DNA of 64,000 nucleotides. Origin: Larkinella bovis (GTDB lineage: Bacteria > Bacteroidota > Bacteroidia > Cytophagales > Spirosomataceae). The notes under the pieces were generated by a model, which searched no databases, was not told the origin of the DNA, and saw only the letters and a list, made by a program, of their open reading frames with translations. How positions within the stretch are numbered: position 1 is the first letter of the stretch; the number at the start of each line of letters is the position of its first letter. This document shows positions 1 through 9,603 of the stretch, in pieces. The stretch spans positions 1 to 64,000 of the forward strand of contig NZ_JBHSMA010000009.1 of NCBI RefSeq assembly GCF_042655385.1, given 5' to 3'. The translations under genes and the position numbers were made by a program.

Positions 1-1273
1 CCCGGCCCAACTGGTTGGGCTCACCCACCTGCTCCCACACCGGCCGCACGATGTGCACCATCTTCCAGTGGGCCACCCACTTGCCACTGGCCCCGGCGGC
101 CTGCTCCCGCTGCGCCCCCGCCACCGCTTTGGCCATGCTGGCAGCCACCCCCGCTTCCGACCCCACCGGAATGTTGGGCTCCATCCCTCCCTGCCACAAC
201 GCATAATTCCCGTTGCGATCCGGCGTGTTGACCGCCCGCCGAACCCGGTCTTCGTAGTGGCGCATGTAACCGTAGGTCATCGTGATGGCTTCGATGTTGG
301 GATTGACGAAACTTTTGTCCCAGGCCATCGCATCCGAGACGCTGTTGATGTAGTCCCAGCGACCGGTGTTGTAGCCCACGAAATGCCGCCCCAGCACCGC
401 CCGGATTTCCATCAGCTGGTGGGTGGCTTCCAGTTGCTCGACCAGCACGTAGACTTTGATCGTCCCGATGGGCAAGTTGAGGTGGGTTTCCAGCGCCGTC
501 AGCAGCTGATTCCAGACGCCAGCTTCCTCGGCGGTCTGGATTTTGGGCAGATACAGCACGATGGAGGAACCGGCCTGTTGCAGGGCCTGGTAGTTGTTGA
601 CCACGTACAGGGTGGCATCGACGATGGAAGCGGCCAGGGCCACGCCGTCGGCATCGCGGATATGGCGGTCATCCAGGTGCAGCCCCCGGGCGCGGAAGAT
701 TTTGGTGGTAAAAGCCAGCTGTTGCTCCCAGTCGGTGATGATCGACCGGCCCAGAAAACCATCGGCCCAGCGGTTCATTTCCTGCGCCACCTGCCGGGCG
801 GTGTTGAGAAAAACCGGGTCTTTATGGATGGCGAGTTTGAGGTTTCGCTGGTTGTCGAGCGACATGGTGGTGATCTGGCCTAGGGCGTCTTCACCGTCGA
901 ACATCCAGCCATCGGCGCCCGAGAGCAGGGCGTAGGCCACGTTGCGAAGGCTGGACTGGAGGGGGGCGTTGGGTTTGGCGGCCGGTCCGGTGCCCTGAAT
1001 CCACTGGCGTTGCAGATCGGCGGGGATGGGCGATCCGTCGAAGTTGCCCTCGCGGGCGTCCTGGACGCGGATGGAGGAGCCGGGGATGGTTGACTGGGGA
1101 TCGAGGAACTGGATGCGGGTGTGGGTTTGCCCGCGGTGGGCGCGTCGTTTCAGGCGGTCCTGCATGAGGGTTTTGATGCGTTGGTTCAAGGGGGCCAGGG
1201 CGGTTAAAGCGGCCAGGGCTTGGGGCGTATACACATCCGAATAAATTTCCTGTAGGTTGTCGCGAATGGTCAT
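1..1273 (-). CDS. aceB: malate synthase A, C-terminus cut by window edge
   Basis: Condenses glyoxylate with acetyl-CoA to malate in the cytoplasm (glyoxylate bypass). Translating the complement from the ATG at 1273 gives 424 open codons running off the left edge; the family is usually about 530 residues, so roughly the last fifth is missing. Visible family motifs are IRDADGVALAAS near the middle, RHFVGYNTGRWDYINS (the malate synthase signature region, with Tyr where Leu is usual), and GGMEPNIPVGSE followed by GKWVAHWKM near the break. It lies 41 bp after the lactate permease in the same direction and is probably the last or near-last gene of the run. A malate synthase in a carboxylate-uptake cluster suggests the substrate is degraded to glyoxylate or acetyl-CoA. 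Confidence 0.85.
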   Translation of the reverse strand, partial: MTIRDNLQEIYSDVYTPQALAALTALAPLNQRIKTLMQDRLKRRAHRGQTHTRIQFLDPQSTIPGSSIRVQDAREGNFDGSPIPADLQRQWIQGTGPAAKPNAPLQSSLRNVAYALLSGADGWMFDGEDALGQITTMSLDNQRNLKLAIHKDPVFLNTARQVAQEMNRWADGFLGRSIITDWEQQLAFTTKIFRARGLHLDDRHIRDADGVALAASIVDATLYVVNNYQALQQAGSSIVLYLPKIQTAEEAGVWNQLLTALETHLNLPIGTIKVYVLVEQLEATHQLMEIRAVLGRHFVGYNTGRWDYINSVSDAMAWDKSFVNPNIEAITMTYGYMRHYEDRVRRAVNTPDRNGNYALWQGGMEPNIPVGSEAGVAASMAKAVAGAQREQAAGASGKWVAHWKMVHIVRPVWEQVGEPNQLGR

Positions 1274-1314
1274 TTTCGTCGTAATTAAGGTTGAAAACGG
1301 GTCAAAACAGGCAA

Positions 1315-3090
1315 TTATGGGTTCACGGTCCGGGTGGCCGATAGGCTGGATCGGTTCAGCCGCAAAACCGCGGCTACTATCAGCAGCAGCGCCCCTGCCA
1401 GAATCAACAGATACGTAAACCCGCTGGCGGTTTCGGTGGCGGCAGCCGAAGCTGTTGTTTCCAGCATTGTGTAGTCCGGAATCAGCCAGGTCAGGACGTA
1501 AGCCTGGAGCGTGGTGATCACGCAGATAATGGCCAGCATGATGAAACTGTGTTTCACCGTCAACCGGAACAGCGCCGACTCCCGGCCGGTCAGCCCGACG
1601 GCGGCCGTTCCGATGGCAATCGACTGTGGGGAAATCATTTTGCCAGTGACGCCACCCGACGCGTTGGCACTGACCGTAATCAGCGGATCAATCCCGATAG
1701 CCGTGGCCGAAGTGGCCTGTAGTTTCCCGAACAAGGCGTTGGCCGAAGCATCCGAACCGGTCAGGAAGACCCCCAGCCAGCCCAAAACCGGCGAAAAAAA
1801 CGGAAACAGAACACCGGTGCTGGCCAGTGTCATGGCCATTGTCACCGACATGCCCGAATTATTCACCACAAAGGCAAATCCCACAACCGAAGCAATAGTC
1901 AGGATGGGAAAGCGCAACTGCCGCAGCGTGGCAACAAAGGTCTTTGCCCCCTCGCGGTAACTCATCCCGATCAACGGCATCGCCAGCAGGGCCGCCAGCA
2001 TCACCGCCAGGCCGGAGTTAGACAGGTAGTTGAACTCAAACGGTTTGATCAATAAAGGAGTCCCGTCGGTTTTCAGGATGCGGTTTTCCAGACCCGGCAT
2101 CATAAATTTGGCGGTCCCGATCGAGTTCAGGGCGTCTTTCACGGGTTGCAGCCCCCAGGCTACAATCATCAGCGTCATGATCAGAAACGGCGACCACGCC
2201 CGGAAAATCTGTCCGGCGGTATAAGTGACATCAAGCGCCAGCGTTTGGGGCGGTTCTTCCCGAAACGTCCAGACGGTTTTCGGTTTCCAGTAGCGCAGCA
2301 ACAGCATCAGGCTGGCCAAAGACGCCAAACCGGCAATCACGTCCGGCAGCATCGGTCCCAGGTAATTGGCCGTCAGCCATTGAAAAAAAGCGAACGAAAT
2401 ACCGGCCACCAGAATAGCCGGTATCACCTCTACGGATTTTTTGACGCCCGCCATAATAGCCACCAGGTAAAACGGCACGACGACCGACAGCAGTGGCAGC
2501 GTCCGGCCAATCATCTGCGAAATCGCCATTTCGGGAATATCCGACACGTGCGACGCAATGATGATCGGAATCCCGACCGAGCCAAAGGCCACCGGGGCGG
2601 TGTTGGCAATCAGGCAGACGGCTGCCGCATACAGCGGATTGAACCCCAAACCGACCAGCATGGCCGAGGTGATGGCGACCGGCGCACCCATGCCCGCCGA
2701 GCCTTCGAGAAAGGCCCCGAACGAGAACGCGATGATGATGGCCTGCAACCGCCGGTCGGGCGTGATCGACGCCATGAAGTGTTTGATGATTTCGAACTGC
2801 CCGCTGGCGACGGTGATATTGTACAGAAAAACCGCCCCAATGATGATCCAGCAAATCGGAAACAGACCGTACAGCGCGCCGTGCAGGGCCGACGACAGCG
2901 CAATGGACACCGGCATGCCGTATACCAGTATCGCCAGCCCGATCGCCAGCGCAATTGTCAGCAGGCTGGCCTGATAGCCCTTCATTCTTCGAATAATCAG
3001 CGCCCAGAAAATAAAGGCAATCGGCACGAAAGCCGCCAGGGCCGATAAGGCCCGGTTTCCCAGCGGATCAATTGGTTGCGTCCAGTTCAT
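1315..3090 (-). CDS. lctP: L-lactate permease family transporter
   Basis: Inner-membrane proton symporter of the LctP family, known for lactate and glycolate uptake. The 591-residue product is hydrophobic throughout, with about 12-14 membrane segments. Family-typical stretches include FGAFLEGSAGMGAPVAI and GSDASANALFGKLQ. The reading frame stays open upstream to 3297, but that extension overlaps the receptor gene and is charged. The ATG at 3090 (MNWTQPIDPLG) gives the normal family N-terminus and a 35-bp spacer, so I chose it. Its neighbours are a TonB receptor upstream and malate synthase downstream. The exact substrate (lactate, glycolate or another short hydroxy acid) cannot be read from the sequence. 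Confidence 0.88.
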   Translation of the reverse strand: MNWTQPIDPLGNRALSALAAFVPIAFIFWALIIRRMKGYQASLLTIALAIGLAILVYGMPVSIALSSALHGALYGLFPICWIIIGAVFLYNITVASGQFEIIKHFMASITPDRRLQAIIIAFSFGAFLEGSAGMGAPVAITSAMLVGLGFNPLYAAAVCLIANTAPVAFGSVGIPIIIASHVSDIPEMAISQMIGRTLPLLSVVVPFYLVAIMAGVKKSVEVIPAILVAGISFAFFQWLTANYLGPMLPDVIAGLASLASLMLLLRYWKPKTVWTFREEPPQTLALDVTYTAGQIFRAWSPFLIMTLMIVAWGLQPVKDALNSIGTAKFMMPGLENRILKTDGTPLLIKPFEFNYLSNSGLAVMLAALLAMPLIGMSYREGAKTFVATLRQLRFPILTIASVVGFAFVVNNSGMSVTMAMTLASTGVLFPFFSPVLGWLGVFLTGSDASANALFGKLQATSATAIGIDPLITVSANASGGVTGKMISPQSIAIGTAAVGLTGRESALFRLTVKHSFIMLAIICVITTLQAYVLTWLIPDYTMLETTASAAATETASGFTYLLILAGALLLIVAAVLRLNRSSLSATRTVNP

Positions 3091-3125
3091 GCTCACAAAG
3101 GGTTTAGGATTAGTCGAGTGGTTTC

Positions 3126-5609
3126 TTACAGTTTGATGCCGAACGACAGCACGAGGCTGCGTCCGTCGGAACTCCAGATCCCGGCGCCGGGATACATCGC
3201 AGGCCGTTTCGTGAAGTACTGTCTGTTGGTCAGGTTGTTGATACCCAGTCTTAGCGTATACGACCGGCTCAGCCGCAGGGTGCCGTTCAGGTCCCACAGG
3301 CCGTAGGCCGGAACGAGGCCCCGGGCCGCGTTGGCCGAGGGCAAAACCGTGTTCAGCGGGTCGGCAAAACTCTGCCCCACGTAGCTGTATTGCAGCGTGG
3401 CAAACAGTTTCCGGTGCTGGAGTTGCAGCCCGTTGCGGGTGATCCAGGTGGGAACACCCTCGAGTTTATTGCCAGCAATGCTGACATTTTCACTGCCGTT
3501 GATGACGCTGCCTTTCCGGTATTTTGCCTCAAAGAAGGAAGTTGATGTAAAGACCGACAATTCCGTTGGCGTTCCCCCTTTGCGGTCGATGTGAACGGGT
3601 TTGTACTCGGCATAAAGTTCAACACCCCGGGTTATCGTATGGCCCACGTTCGTGCGCAGCAGGTAAGCCTGGCTGGTGTTGTTCTGCATCGAAAGCATGC
3701 CCATGCGGTTTTTGTAGCGCAGTTGAAACAAGCTCAGATCGTAGGCCAGTAACGAACCGACACTCCCCGAAATCCCCGCTTCGAGGTTGTAACCGAAGGC
3801 GTCTTTCAGGTTTTTATCGACCTGTTCCAGCACCGAACCGGGAATGATGTCCTTGAACACCACCGGACGATAGGCCTGCGAAAGGCCCGCGTACAGCTTC
3901 GTCTCCGCCGTGGGGCGGTATTGGGCATTGATCCCGAAAAGCGGAAACCGGTGCCGGATCGCGTTCGGCAGATCGGTGGGTTGGTAATACGAAATCGTAC
4001 CGGTCATGTCCGTCACGCCTGACTCGATCCGAAAACCGGGTGAGAGTGTCAGCCGGGGCGTGATGTACAGCAGATTCTCCACAAAAACCGCGATATTCCT
4101 TGTCTTCATGGACAGATCCCGCCCGAAAACCGGGTCCGTAACGGTCAGATCGAAGTCGCTGCCGGTGGTGCCTTTGCCGAGTTGCCGACGCCGGAGGTTG
4201 TTGTGCATGTACTGCACCCCGGCCGCCACCACGCTCGTCAAACCGCCTATCCGATACTGATGCATCAGGCGCAATTCGGAAGTAAAGCTCCGGAAGTTGT
4301 CGATATCGACCTGCCGCGCCCGGTACTGGTTTGTAGCCGGATTGATCGTATCGGGAACATTGGCAAAGGCGTCGATCATGACGCTGTTCCGGGCCCCGTA
4401 CACACCGGAATTCGTCCAGCGAAGCCGGGTTTTCGGGCTTACTTGCCAGTCCACCACCACCGAGGGAACGTAGATATCGGGGTTGAAGTAATTGCGCGAC
4501 CGGGTTGACTGACGCGGATTTTCGGCAAACATGGCATCGGTCAGCGGACCGGGAAGCTGGTACACGTAGGACGACCGACCGAGTTCGGCTTTCACCCGCA
4601 ACGACGGACTAAACGCATACGTCAGACTCACAAACTGGGATTCGGCGTCGGAACGGGCGTTTTTCCGGTAACCATCCGAGTGTCGTTTCTGGTAATATGC
4701 CGAGTAGGTCAGCTTCCCGATTTTCCCGCCAACGGCGTTGTAGGAACTGAATAACCCGTACGAGCCCACCGAATTGATCGTCTCAAAACCGAACCGCCGG
4801 CTGGTATCCGGCGATTTGGTCACGTAATTGATCATACCGCCAAACTGCGCCCCGTATTGCAGCGAGGCCGAACCGCGCACCAGCTCAATCCGCTCGATGG
4901 ATTCCATCGCCGGACTGTAGTGGCTGGCCGGATAACCGTACATATCGGAATTGGTCATCACGCCGTTCTGCCGGATGTTGTACTCCCACGACCGGTGCGG
5001 ATCGAGACTACGCGTCGAAATATTGATCTGGTTGCCGCTGCCGTCCATGTCGTAGACAAACACGCCGGGAATTTTGGCAAAAACCTGCCGCCCGTTTTTT
5101 TCGGCAATGTTGCCGTTTACGGCCCCGAGTTGAACGACTTCGTTCTTTTTCCCCGCCATCAGGTAAATATGATGCACATCGGGCAGCCGCTCGACCTGAA
5201 TACTGTTTTTTCGGTCTTCAATCGTGACCTCATCGAGGGTATAAATGCCTTCCCGCAGCGTAATCGACAACGGTAAAACCGGGCCGTTCGGCACGGTTAC
5301 TTTCACCCGCTGGCCAACGTACCCCACGTTCGAAATAAGCAAGTAGTAGGTTCCGGGCGTAACGGCCTCCAGCGTAAAAAAACCGGTTTTGTCCGTCACA
5401 CTCCCCTGGCTGGTATCGCTGAGTTTGACCGTCACCCCTGCCAGCCCCACTCCCTGCTCATTGGTCACTGTGCCAGTCAGCGTGGTCTGGGCTGATGCGT
5501 GGCCCATCAGCCAGCACGACAGCACCAGACAACCGCAGAACGTCCGGTTTGGGATTAAAAAACAGACCAATCGAATATACCATAAACACCTCATAACAAA
5601 TTTAGTCAT
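3126..5609 (-). CDS. TonB-dependent receptor, FecA-like, with carboxypeptidase-regulatory-like N-terminal domain
   Basis: Outer-membrane active-transport receptor. An N-terminal hydrophobic signal ends near ...HASAQ. A carboxypeptidase-regulatory-like domain follows (TLTGTVTNEQGVGLAGVTV; about residues 43-125), then a plug (about 130-250, with IERIELVRGSASLQYGAQFG) and a beta-barrel to the C-terminus. It has neither the SusC signature nor an adjacent SusD, so it belongs to the siderophore/ferric-citrate style of receptor. The frame is open to 5636; I prefer the ATG at 5609 (MTKFVMRCLWY), which places the signal peptide conventionally. It sits between an MFS carrier and a lactate permease, which suggests uptake of an organic acid or its metal complex across the outer membrane. 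That link is inference. Confidence 0.85.
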   Translation of the reverse strand: MTKFVMRCLWYIRLVCFLIPNRTFCGCLVLSCWLMGHASAQTTLTGTVTNEQGVGLAGVTVKLSDTSQGSVTDKTGFFTLEAVTPGTYYLLISNVGYVGQRVKVTVPNGPVLPLSITLREGIYTLDEVTIEDRKNSIQVERLPDVHHIYLMAGKKNEVVQLGAVNGNIAEKNGRQVFAKIPGVFVYDMDGSGNQINISTRSLDPHRSWEYNIRQNGVMTNSDMYGYPASHYSPAMESIERIELVRGSASLQYGAQFGGMINYVTKSPDTSRRFGFETINSVGSYGLFSSYNAVGGKIGKLTYSAYYQKRHSDGYRKNARSDAESQFVSLTYAFSPSLRVKAELGRSSYVYQLPGPLTDAMFAENPRQSTRSRNYFNPDIYVPSVVVDWQVSPKTRLRWTNSGVYGARNSVMIDAFANVPDTINPATNQYRARQVDIDNFRSFTSELRLMHQYRIGGLTSVVAAGVQYMHNNLRRRQLGKGTTGSDFDLTVTDPVFGRDLSMKTRNIAVFVENLLYITPRLTLSPGFRIESGVTDMTGTISYYQPTDLPNAIRHRFPLFGINAQYRPTAETKLYAGLSQAYRPVVFKDIIPGSVLEQVDKNLKDAFGYNLEAGISGSVGSLLAYDLSLFQLRYKNRMGMLSMQNNTSQAYLLRTNVGHTITRGVELYAEYKPVHIDRKGGTPTELSVFTSTSFFEAKYRKGSVINGSENVSIAGNKLEGVPTWITRNGLQLQHRKLFATLQYSYVGQSFADPLNTVLPSANAARGLVPAYGLWDLNGTLRLSRSYTLRLGINNLTNRQYFTKRPAMYPGAGIWSSDGRSLVLSFGIKL

Positions 5610-5691
5610 CAAACACTCCCTTGATTTATCATCCAAAGCGCAGCCCGGTCTGCTGCAAAAACTGGTTTAGTCCAGTTTGAGGAAAGATCGC

Positions 5692-6957
5692 TTATTCTTC
5701 CAGAAAATTCAGGTCCTTGCCAAAGGTTTCTTCCATTTTCCAAAGGCCGAGAAAAGCGATTGCGATGGTGAGCAGCCCCAACAAACCTGCGCCATTGAGA
5801 ATGCCAAGATGTCCTTTGAAAAGCAGAAACAGGGGCGTCATCAGATTGATACTCCCCCGAACAAAGTTGGGAACGGTGGTCGCGACGGTGGCCCGGAGGT
5901 TGGTACCAAACTGCTCGGCGGCAATGGTCACGAATAAGGCCCAGTAGCCAACCCCAAATCCTAGACCAACGCACAACGCGTAAAAAACCGTCGTAGAATG
6001 CAGGGGCACATACAGGTAGACCACCACCAGCGCAGCGGTCAGCAGCAGGAACAGGCCCAGCACTTTTTTCCGGCTGTTCAGGTATTGGCTGAAAATCCCG
6101 CTGGACAAATCGCCGATCGCCAGACCAATGTATTCCCACATGACGGCTTTCCCGGCGACCACCGGTTCATCCAGGTTCAGCGCCTGTCCGAACTCCGGCG
6201 AAAACGTCATCAGAATACCGGCCACGAACCACACCGGCAGCCCAATGAGAATGCAGCGCAGGTATTTCATGAACTGGGATCGGGAGGTGAACAACTGGAG
6301 AAAATTGCCCCGCGAAACCGCCTTTTCCTTGATGTTCGTAAAAATACCCGACTCGAACACGCTCACCCGCATGATCAGCAACAGCAGCCCCAGGCCCCCG
6401 CCGATGAAATAAGCATTCCGCCAGTCGAACGCATCGGCAATGAAGTAGGCCAAAACCGCCCCCAGCAACCCGACCGACGCCACCAGCGAGGTGCCGTAGC
6501 CGCGAATTTCTTTCGGCAACACTTCGGCCACCAGCGTAATGCCGGCCCCCAGTTCACCCGCCAGACCGATCCCGGCAATCAGCCGCAACACCGCATACTG
6601 ATCGACCGAAGTCACAAAACCGTTGGCGATATTGGCCAGCGAATAAATCAGGATGGACCCGAAGAGCACCGACAACCGCCCCCGTTTGTCACCCAGAATA
6701 CCCCAGATGATACCGCCGATCAGCAAACCGGCCATCTGGGTGTTGATCAGGTAAATTCCGGTCGGCAGCATATCGGCCTCGCTCACGCCCAGGTCCTTCA
6801 GGCTTTGGACCCGCACAATGCTGAACAACAGCAGGTCATAGATATCAACAAAATAACCGAGGGCGGCTACGATAACCGGGATTTGCAGCAGTTGCCGGAT
6901 CAGCGATGCGGTTGGCATCCGGTTTTGGGATTTATGTTTAGGAAGGGGTTCGGTCAT
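5692..6957 (-). CDS. MFS transporter, metabolite:H+ symporter type
   Basis: 421-residue inner-membrane carrier of the major facilitator superfamily with 12 predicted helices. The cytoplasmic loop motif GDKRGRLSVLFGS between helices 2 and 3 is the MFS signature, and GIGLAGELGAGITLVAEVLP resembles the helix 4-5 region of the aromatic-acid/carboxylate symporters. It is spaced 27 bp after the aldehyde dehydrogenase and 82 bp before the receptor, in the same direction. Probable substrate is a small organic acid or alcohol oxidised by the neighbouring dehydrogenases; the specificity is inferred from context only. Confidence 0.85.
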   Translation of the reverse strand: MTEPLPKHKSQNRMPTASLIRQLLQIPVIVAALGYFVDIYDLLLFSIVRVQSLKDLGVSEADMLPTGIYLINTQMAGLLIGGIIWGILGDKRGRLSVLFGSILIYSLANIANGFVTSVDQYAVLRLIAGIGLAGELGAGITLVAEVLPKEIRGYGTSLVASVGLLGAVLAYFIADAFDWRNAYFIGGGLGLLLLIMRVSVFESGIFTNIKEKAVSRGNFLQLFTSRSQFMKYLRCILIGLPVWFVAGILMTFSPEFGQALNLDEPVVAGKAVMWEYIGLAIGDLSSGIFSQYLNSRKKVLGLFLLLTAALVVVYLYVPLHSTTVFYALCVGLGFGVGYWALFVTIAAEQFGTNLRATVATTVPNFVRGSINLMTPLFLLFKGHLGILNGAGLLGLLTIAIAFLGLWKMEETFGKDLNFLEE

Positions 6958-6984
6958 GACGGGTTTCCGGGTTGGAATGTTGGG

Positions 6985-8463
6985 TTAGTTGATGCCGCCG
7001 AAGCACATATACTTGATTTCCGTGAAGTAATCCATGCCGTATTTGGAGCCTTCCCGACCAATGCCGGACTCTTTGATGCCGCCAAACGGGGCCACTTCGG
7101 TGGAAATCATGCCGTCGTTGATGCCCACCATGCCGTAATCCAGCGCTTCGGCGACGCGCCAGCAACGGTTAATATCTTTGCTGTAGAAATAAGACGCCAG
7201 CCCGTAGGGTGTGGCGTTGGCGAGTTCGATGACTTCCTGTTCATCCGAAAACCGGAAAACCGGGGCTACAGGGCCGAAGACCTCATCCTGGGCAATGATC
7301 ATCTCGGCGGTTGCGTCGGTCAGGATGGTAGGCTGGAAAAACAAACCGCCCAGTTCGTGCCCGCCCACGGCGACCCTCGCCCCTTTTTCCAGCGCATCGG
7401 CCAGGTGGCGCTTCACTTTGTCCACACCTTTTTCGTTGATCAGCGGACCAATCTGCGCATCACCGTCCAGCCCGTTGCCAACGCGCAGGGTCGTGACCGC
7501 CTTCGTGAGTTTTTCCACGAATTCATCGTAGACGCGCTCGTGTACATACAGGCGGTTGACACACACGCAGGTCTGGCCGCTGTTGCGGAATTTCGACGCC
7601 ATCGCGCCTTTCACGGCCGCATCCACATCGGCGTCGTCGAAGACAATGAAGGGCGCATTGCCGCCGAGTTCGAGTGAAATCTTTTTCAGGTTCGACGCAC
7701 ACTGCTTCATCAGCAGTTTTCCGGTAGCCGTGGAACCCGTAAATGACAGCTTCCGGACCTTGCTGTTTTCGCACAGTTCCAGGCCGGCTTCAACGTTATG
7801 GGCGGTGGTGACGACATTGAAAACGCCCGGCGGAAAACCGGCTTTTTCGGCCAGTACTGCCAGTGCCAGCGCCGTCAGGGGTGTTTCGGTCGGCGGTTTG
7901 ACAATCACCGGGCAGCCAGCCGCCAGCGCGGGGCCGACTTTGCGCGTGATCATGGCCAACGGAAAATTCCAGGGCGTAATCGTAGCCACCACGCCAATCG
8001 ACTGTCTGGTCACCACAATCCGCTTGTCGCGGGTGTTGGCCGGAATGACATCGCCGTAGGTACGACGGGCTTCTTCGGCAAACCATTCAATGAACGACGC
8101 CCCGTACTCGACTTCGCCCCGGCTTTCGGTCAGCACCTTGCCGCATTCCATCGTCATCAGCCGGGCCAGTTCTTCCTTGTGTTCCAGGATCAGGTTGAAC
8201 CACTTCCGGAGCAAAACCGCCCGCTCCTTGGCGGTGCGGTCGCGAAAAGCGGGCCAGGCGTCGTAGGCGGCATCGATGGCCCGACGCACATCGTCCCGGT
8301 CCAGATCGGTCACCGTGGCCACGACCTCGCCGGTCGCCGGATTGGTCACCTCGAAAACCGCCCCACTGGCGGCATTGACCCATTCCCCGTTGATGTATGA
8401 CTGCGTTCGGATGAGCGTATGGGCAGTTTTCGGTTCCTGCGAAATAGGGATTGTATTCATCAT
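6985..8463 (-). CDS. gabD: NAD(P)-dependent succinate-semialdehyde dehydrogenase family protein
   Basis: Cytoplasmic aldehyde dehydrogenase, 492 residues, normal family length. Visible motifs are TPWNFPLAMITRK (cofactor binding), FTGSTATGK, LELGGNAPFIVFDD with the general-base Glu, and NSGQTCVC with the catalytic Cys near residue 300. The ending APFGGIKESGIGREGSKYG is characteristic of GabD. Its start overlaps the stop of the upstream alcohol dehydrogenase by one base (TAATG), so the two are probably translationally coupled as an alcohol-to-aldehyde-to-acid pair. The physiological aldehyde might be succinate semialdehyde, but lactaldehyde or glycolaldehyde would also fit the surroundings. Confidence 0.88.
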   Translation of the reverse strand: MMNTIPISQEPKTAHTLIRTQSYINGEWVNAASGAVFEVTNPATGEVVATVTDLDRDDVRRAIDAAYDAWPAFRDRTAKERAVLLRKWFNLILEHKEELARLMTMECGKVLTESRGEVEYGASFIEWFAEEARRTYGDVIPANTRDKRIVVTRQSIGVVATITPWNFPLAMITRKVGPALAAGCPVIVKPPTETPLTALALAVLAEKAGFPPGVFNVVTTAHNVEAGLELCENSKVRKLSFTGSTATGKLLMKQCASNLKKISLELGGNAPFIVFDDADVDAAVKGAMASKFRNSGQTCVCVNRLYVHERVYDEFVEKLTKAVTTLRVGNGLDGDAQIGPLINEKGVDKVKRHLADALEKGARVAVGGHELGGLFFQPTILTDATAEMIIAQDEVFGPVAPVFRFSDEQEVIELANATPYGLASYFYSKDINRCWRVAEALDYGMVGINDGMISTEVAPFGGIKESGIGREGSKYGMDYFTEIKYMCFGGIN

Positions 8464-9590
8464 TAAAAAGTGATTATCTGACGGATCGCTTCGCCTTTGG
8501 CCAGTCGTTCAAAACCCTCGTTAATATCGTCCAGACCGATCTTGTGGGTCATCAGTTTATCGACCGGCAATCGGCCAGCCTGGTAAAGAGCGATGTAAGC
8601 CGGAATATCCCGCGCCGGAACGCAACTCCCGATGTACGAACCTTGCAGCGTGCGTTCATCCGCCACCAGCTTCGTGGGGGAAAGCTGAAAGAGCTTGCTC
8701 GGGTGCGGCAAACCCGCCGTGACGGTTTTTCCGCCCCGCCCGGTGGCGTTGTAGGTAAACTCCAGCGCCTGCACCACGCCTGCGAACTCAAAACCGATAT
8801 CGACCCCTCCCCGGGTCAGGTCTTTCACCTGCTCGACGGCTGTGGCCTCTGATGAATCAACGACGGCGTGGGCCCCCAGTTCCAGGGCTTTCGCCAACTT
8901 GTCTTTGTTGACATCGGCCACAATGATTTTACTCGCTCCACCGGCCAGCGCACCCAACAGAGCCGCGAAACCGATGCCGCCCATACCGGTGATCAGTACG
9001 GTTTGTCCGAGCGTTAGTTTGGCGGTATTGATCACGGCCCCCACGCCGGTCATGATGGCGCACCCAAACAGAGCCGCAATGTCGAAAGGCAGCGTCGGGT
9101 CGATCCGGACGATCGATTGGCGGGAAACGACGCTGTATTCAGCAAAACCGGACACGCCCATGTGGTGGTGAACGAGTTCGTGCTGCTGGTTCTGAAGCCG
9201 GGAACCGCCCCCCATCAACTCGCCCTTGTTGTTGGCGGCCAGGCCATTCTCACACAACGCCGGGCGTCCGGTCATGCAGGGCATACAGTGACCGCAAATC
9301 GGCAGAAACGAAAACACGATATGATCGCCAACGGCCAGATCGTGCACATCCGGCCCCAGTTCGACCACCTCGCCCGCGGCTTCGTGGCCGAGCACCATCG
9401 GCATCTGGCGCGGGCGGTTTCCGTCGATCACCGACAAATCGGAATGGCAAAGACCGGCGGCCCGGATGCGAACCAGCACCTCCCCGGCGCGGGGTGGCGC
9501 CAGTTCAATGTCTTCAATGGTGAGTGGTTTACTGGTGGTGTACGGGCGTTCCTTGCCCATTTCGTGTAAGACTGCTGCCCTGATTTTCAT
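8463..9590 (-). CDS. zinc-dependent alcohol dehydrogenase (MDR superfamily)
   Basis: 375-residue medium-chain dehydrogenase/reductase oxidising an alcohol to an aldehyde. The catalytic zinc site is CHSD near residue 50 with GHEAAGEV following. The structural zinc loop is the four-cysteine stretch CGHCMPCMTGRPALC, and the nucleotide fold shows ITGMGGIGFAA. Its stop codon overlaps the aldehyde dehydrogenase start by one base, and the upstream D-2-hydroxyacid dehydrogenase is 13 bp away. A hydroxy-acid alcohol such as 4-hydroxybutyrate is possible given the GabD-like partner, but this is inference. Confidence 0.88.
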   Translation of the reverse strand: MKIRAAVLHEMGKERPYTTSKPLTIEDIELAPPRAGEVLVRIRAAGLCHSDLSVIDGNRPRQMPMVLGHEAAGEVVELGPDVHDLAVGDHIVFSFLPICGHCMPCMTGRPALCENGLAANNKGELMGGGSRLQNQQHELVHHHMGVSGFAEYSVVSRQSIVRIDPTLPFDIAALFGCAIMTGVGAVINTAKLTLGQTVLITGMGGIGFAALLGALAGGASKIIVADVNKDKLAKALELGAHAVVDSSEATAVEQVKDLTRGGVDIGFEFAGVVQALEFTYNATGRGGKTVTAGLPHPSKLFQLSPTKLVADERTLQGSYIGSCVPARDIPAYIALYQAGRLPVDKLMTHKIGLDDINEGFERLAKGEAIRQIITF

Positions 9591-9603
9591 GTGGTTATCG
9601 TTG

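Noticed and set aside
2146..3048. 300-codon plus-strand frame
   Set aside because: Antisense to the lactate permease; highly charged and without motifs.
5998..7677. 559-codon open frame on the plus strand
   Set aside because: It is antisense to the MFS and aldehyde dehydrogenase genes, which have strong family motifs. Its translation is rich in His, Gln, Arg and Pro and has no domain; it is a by-product of codon bias.
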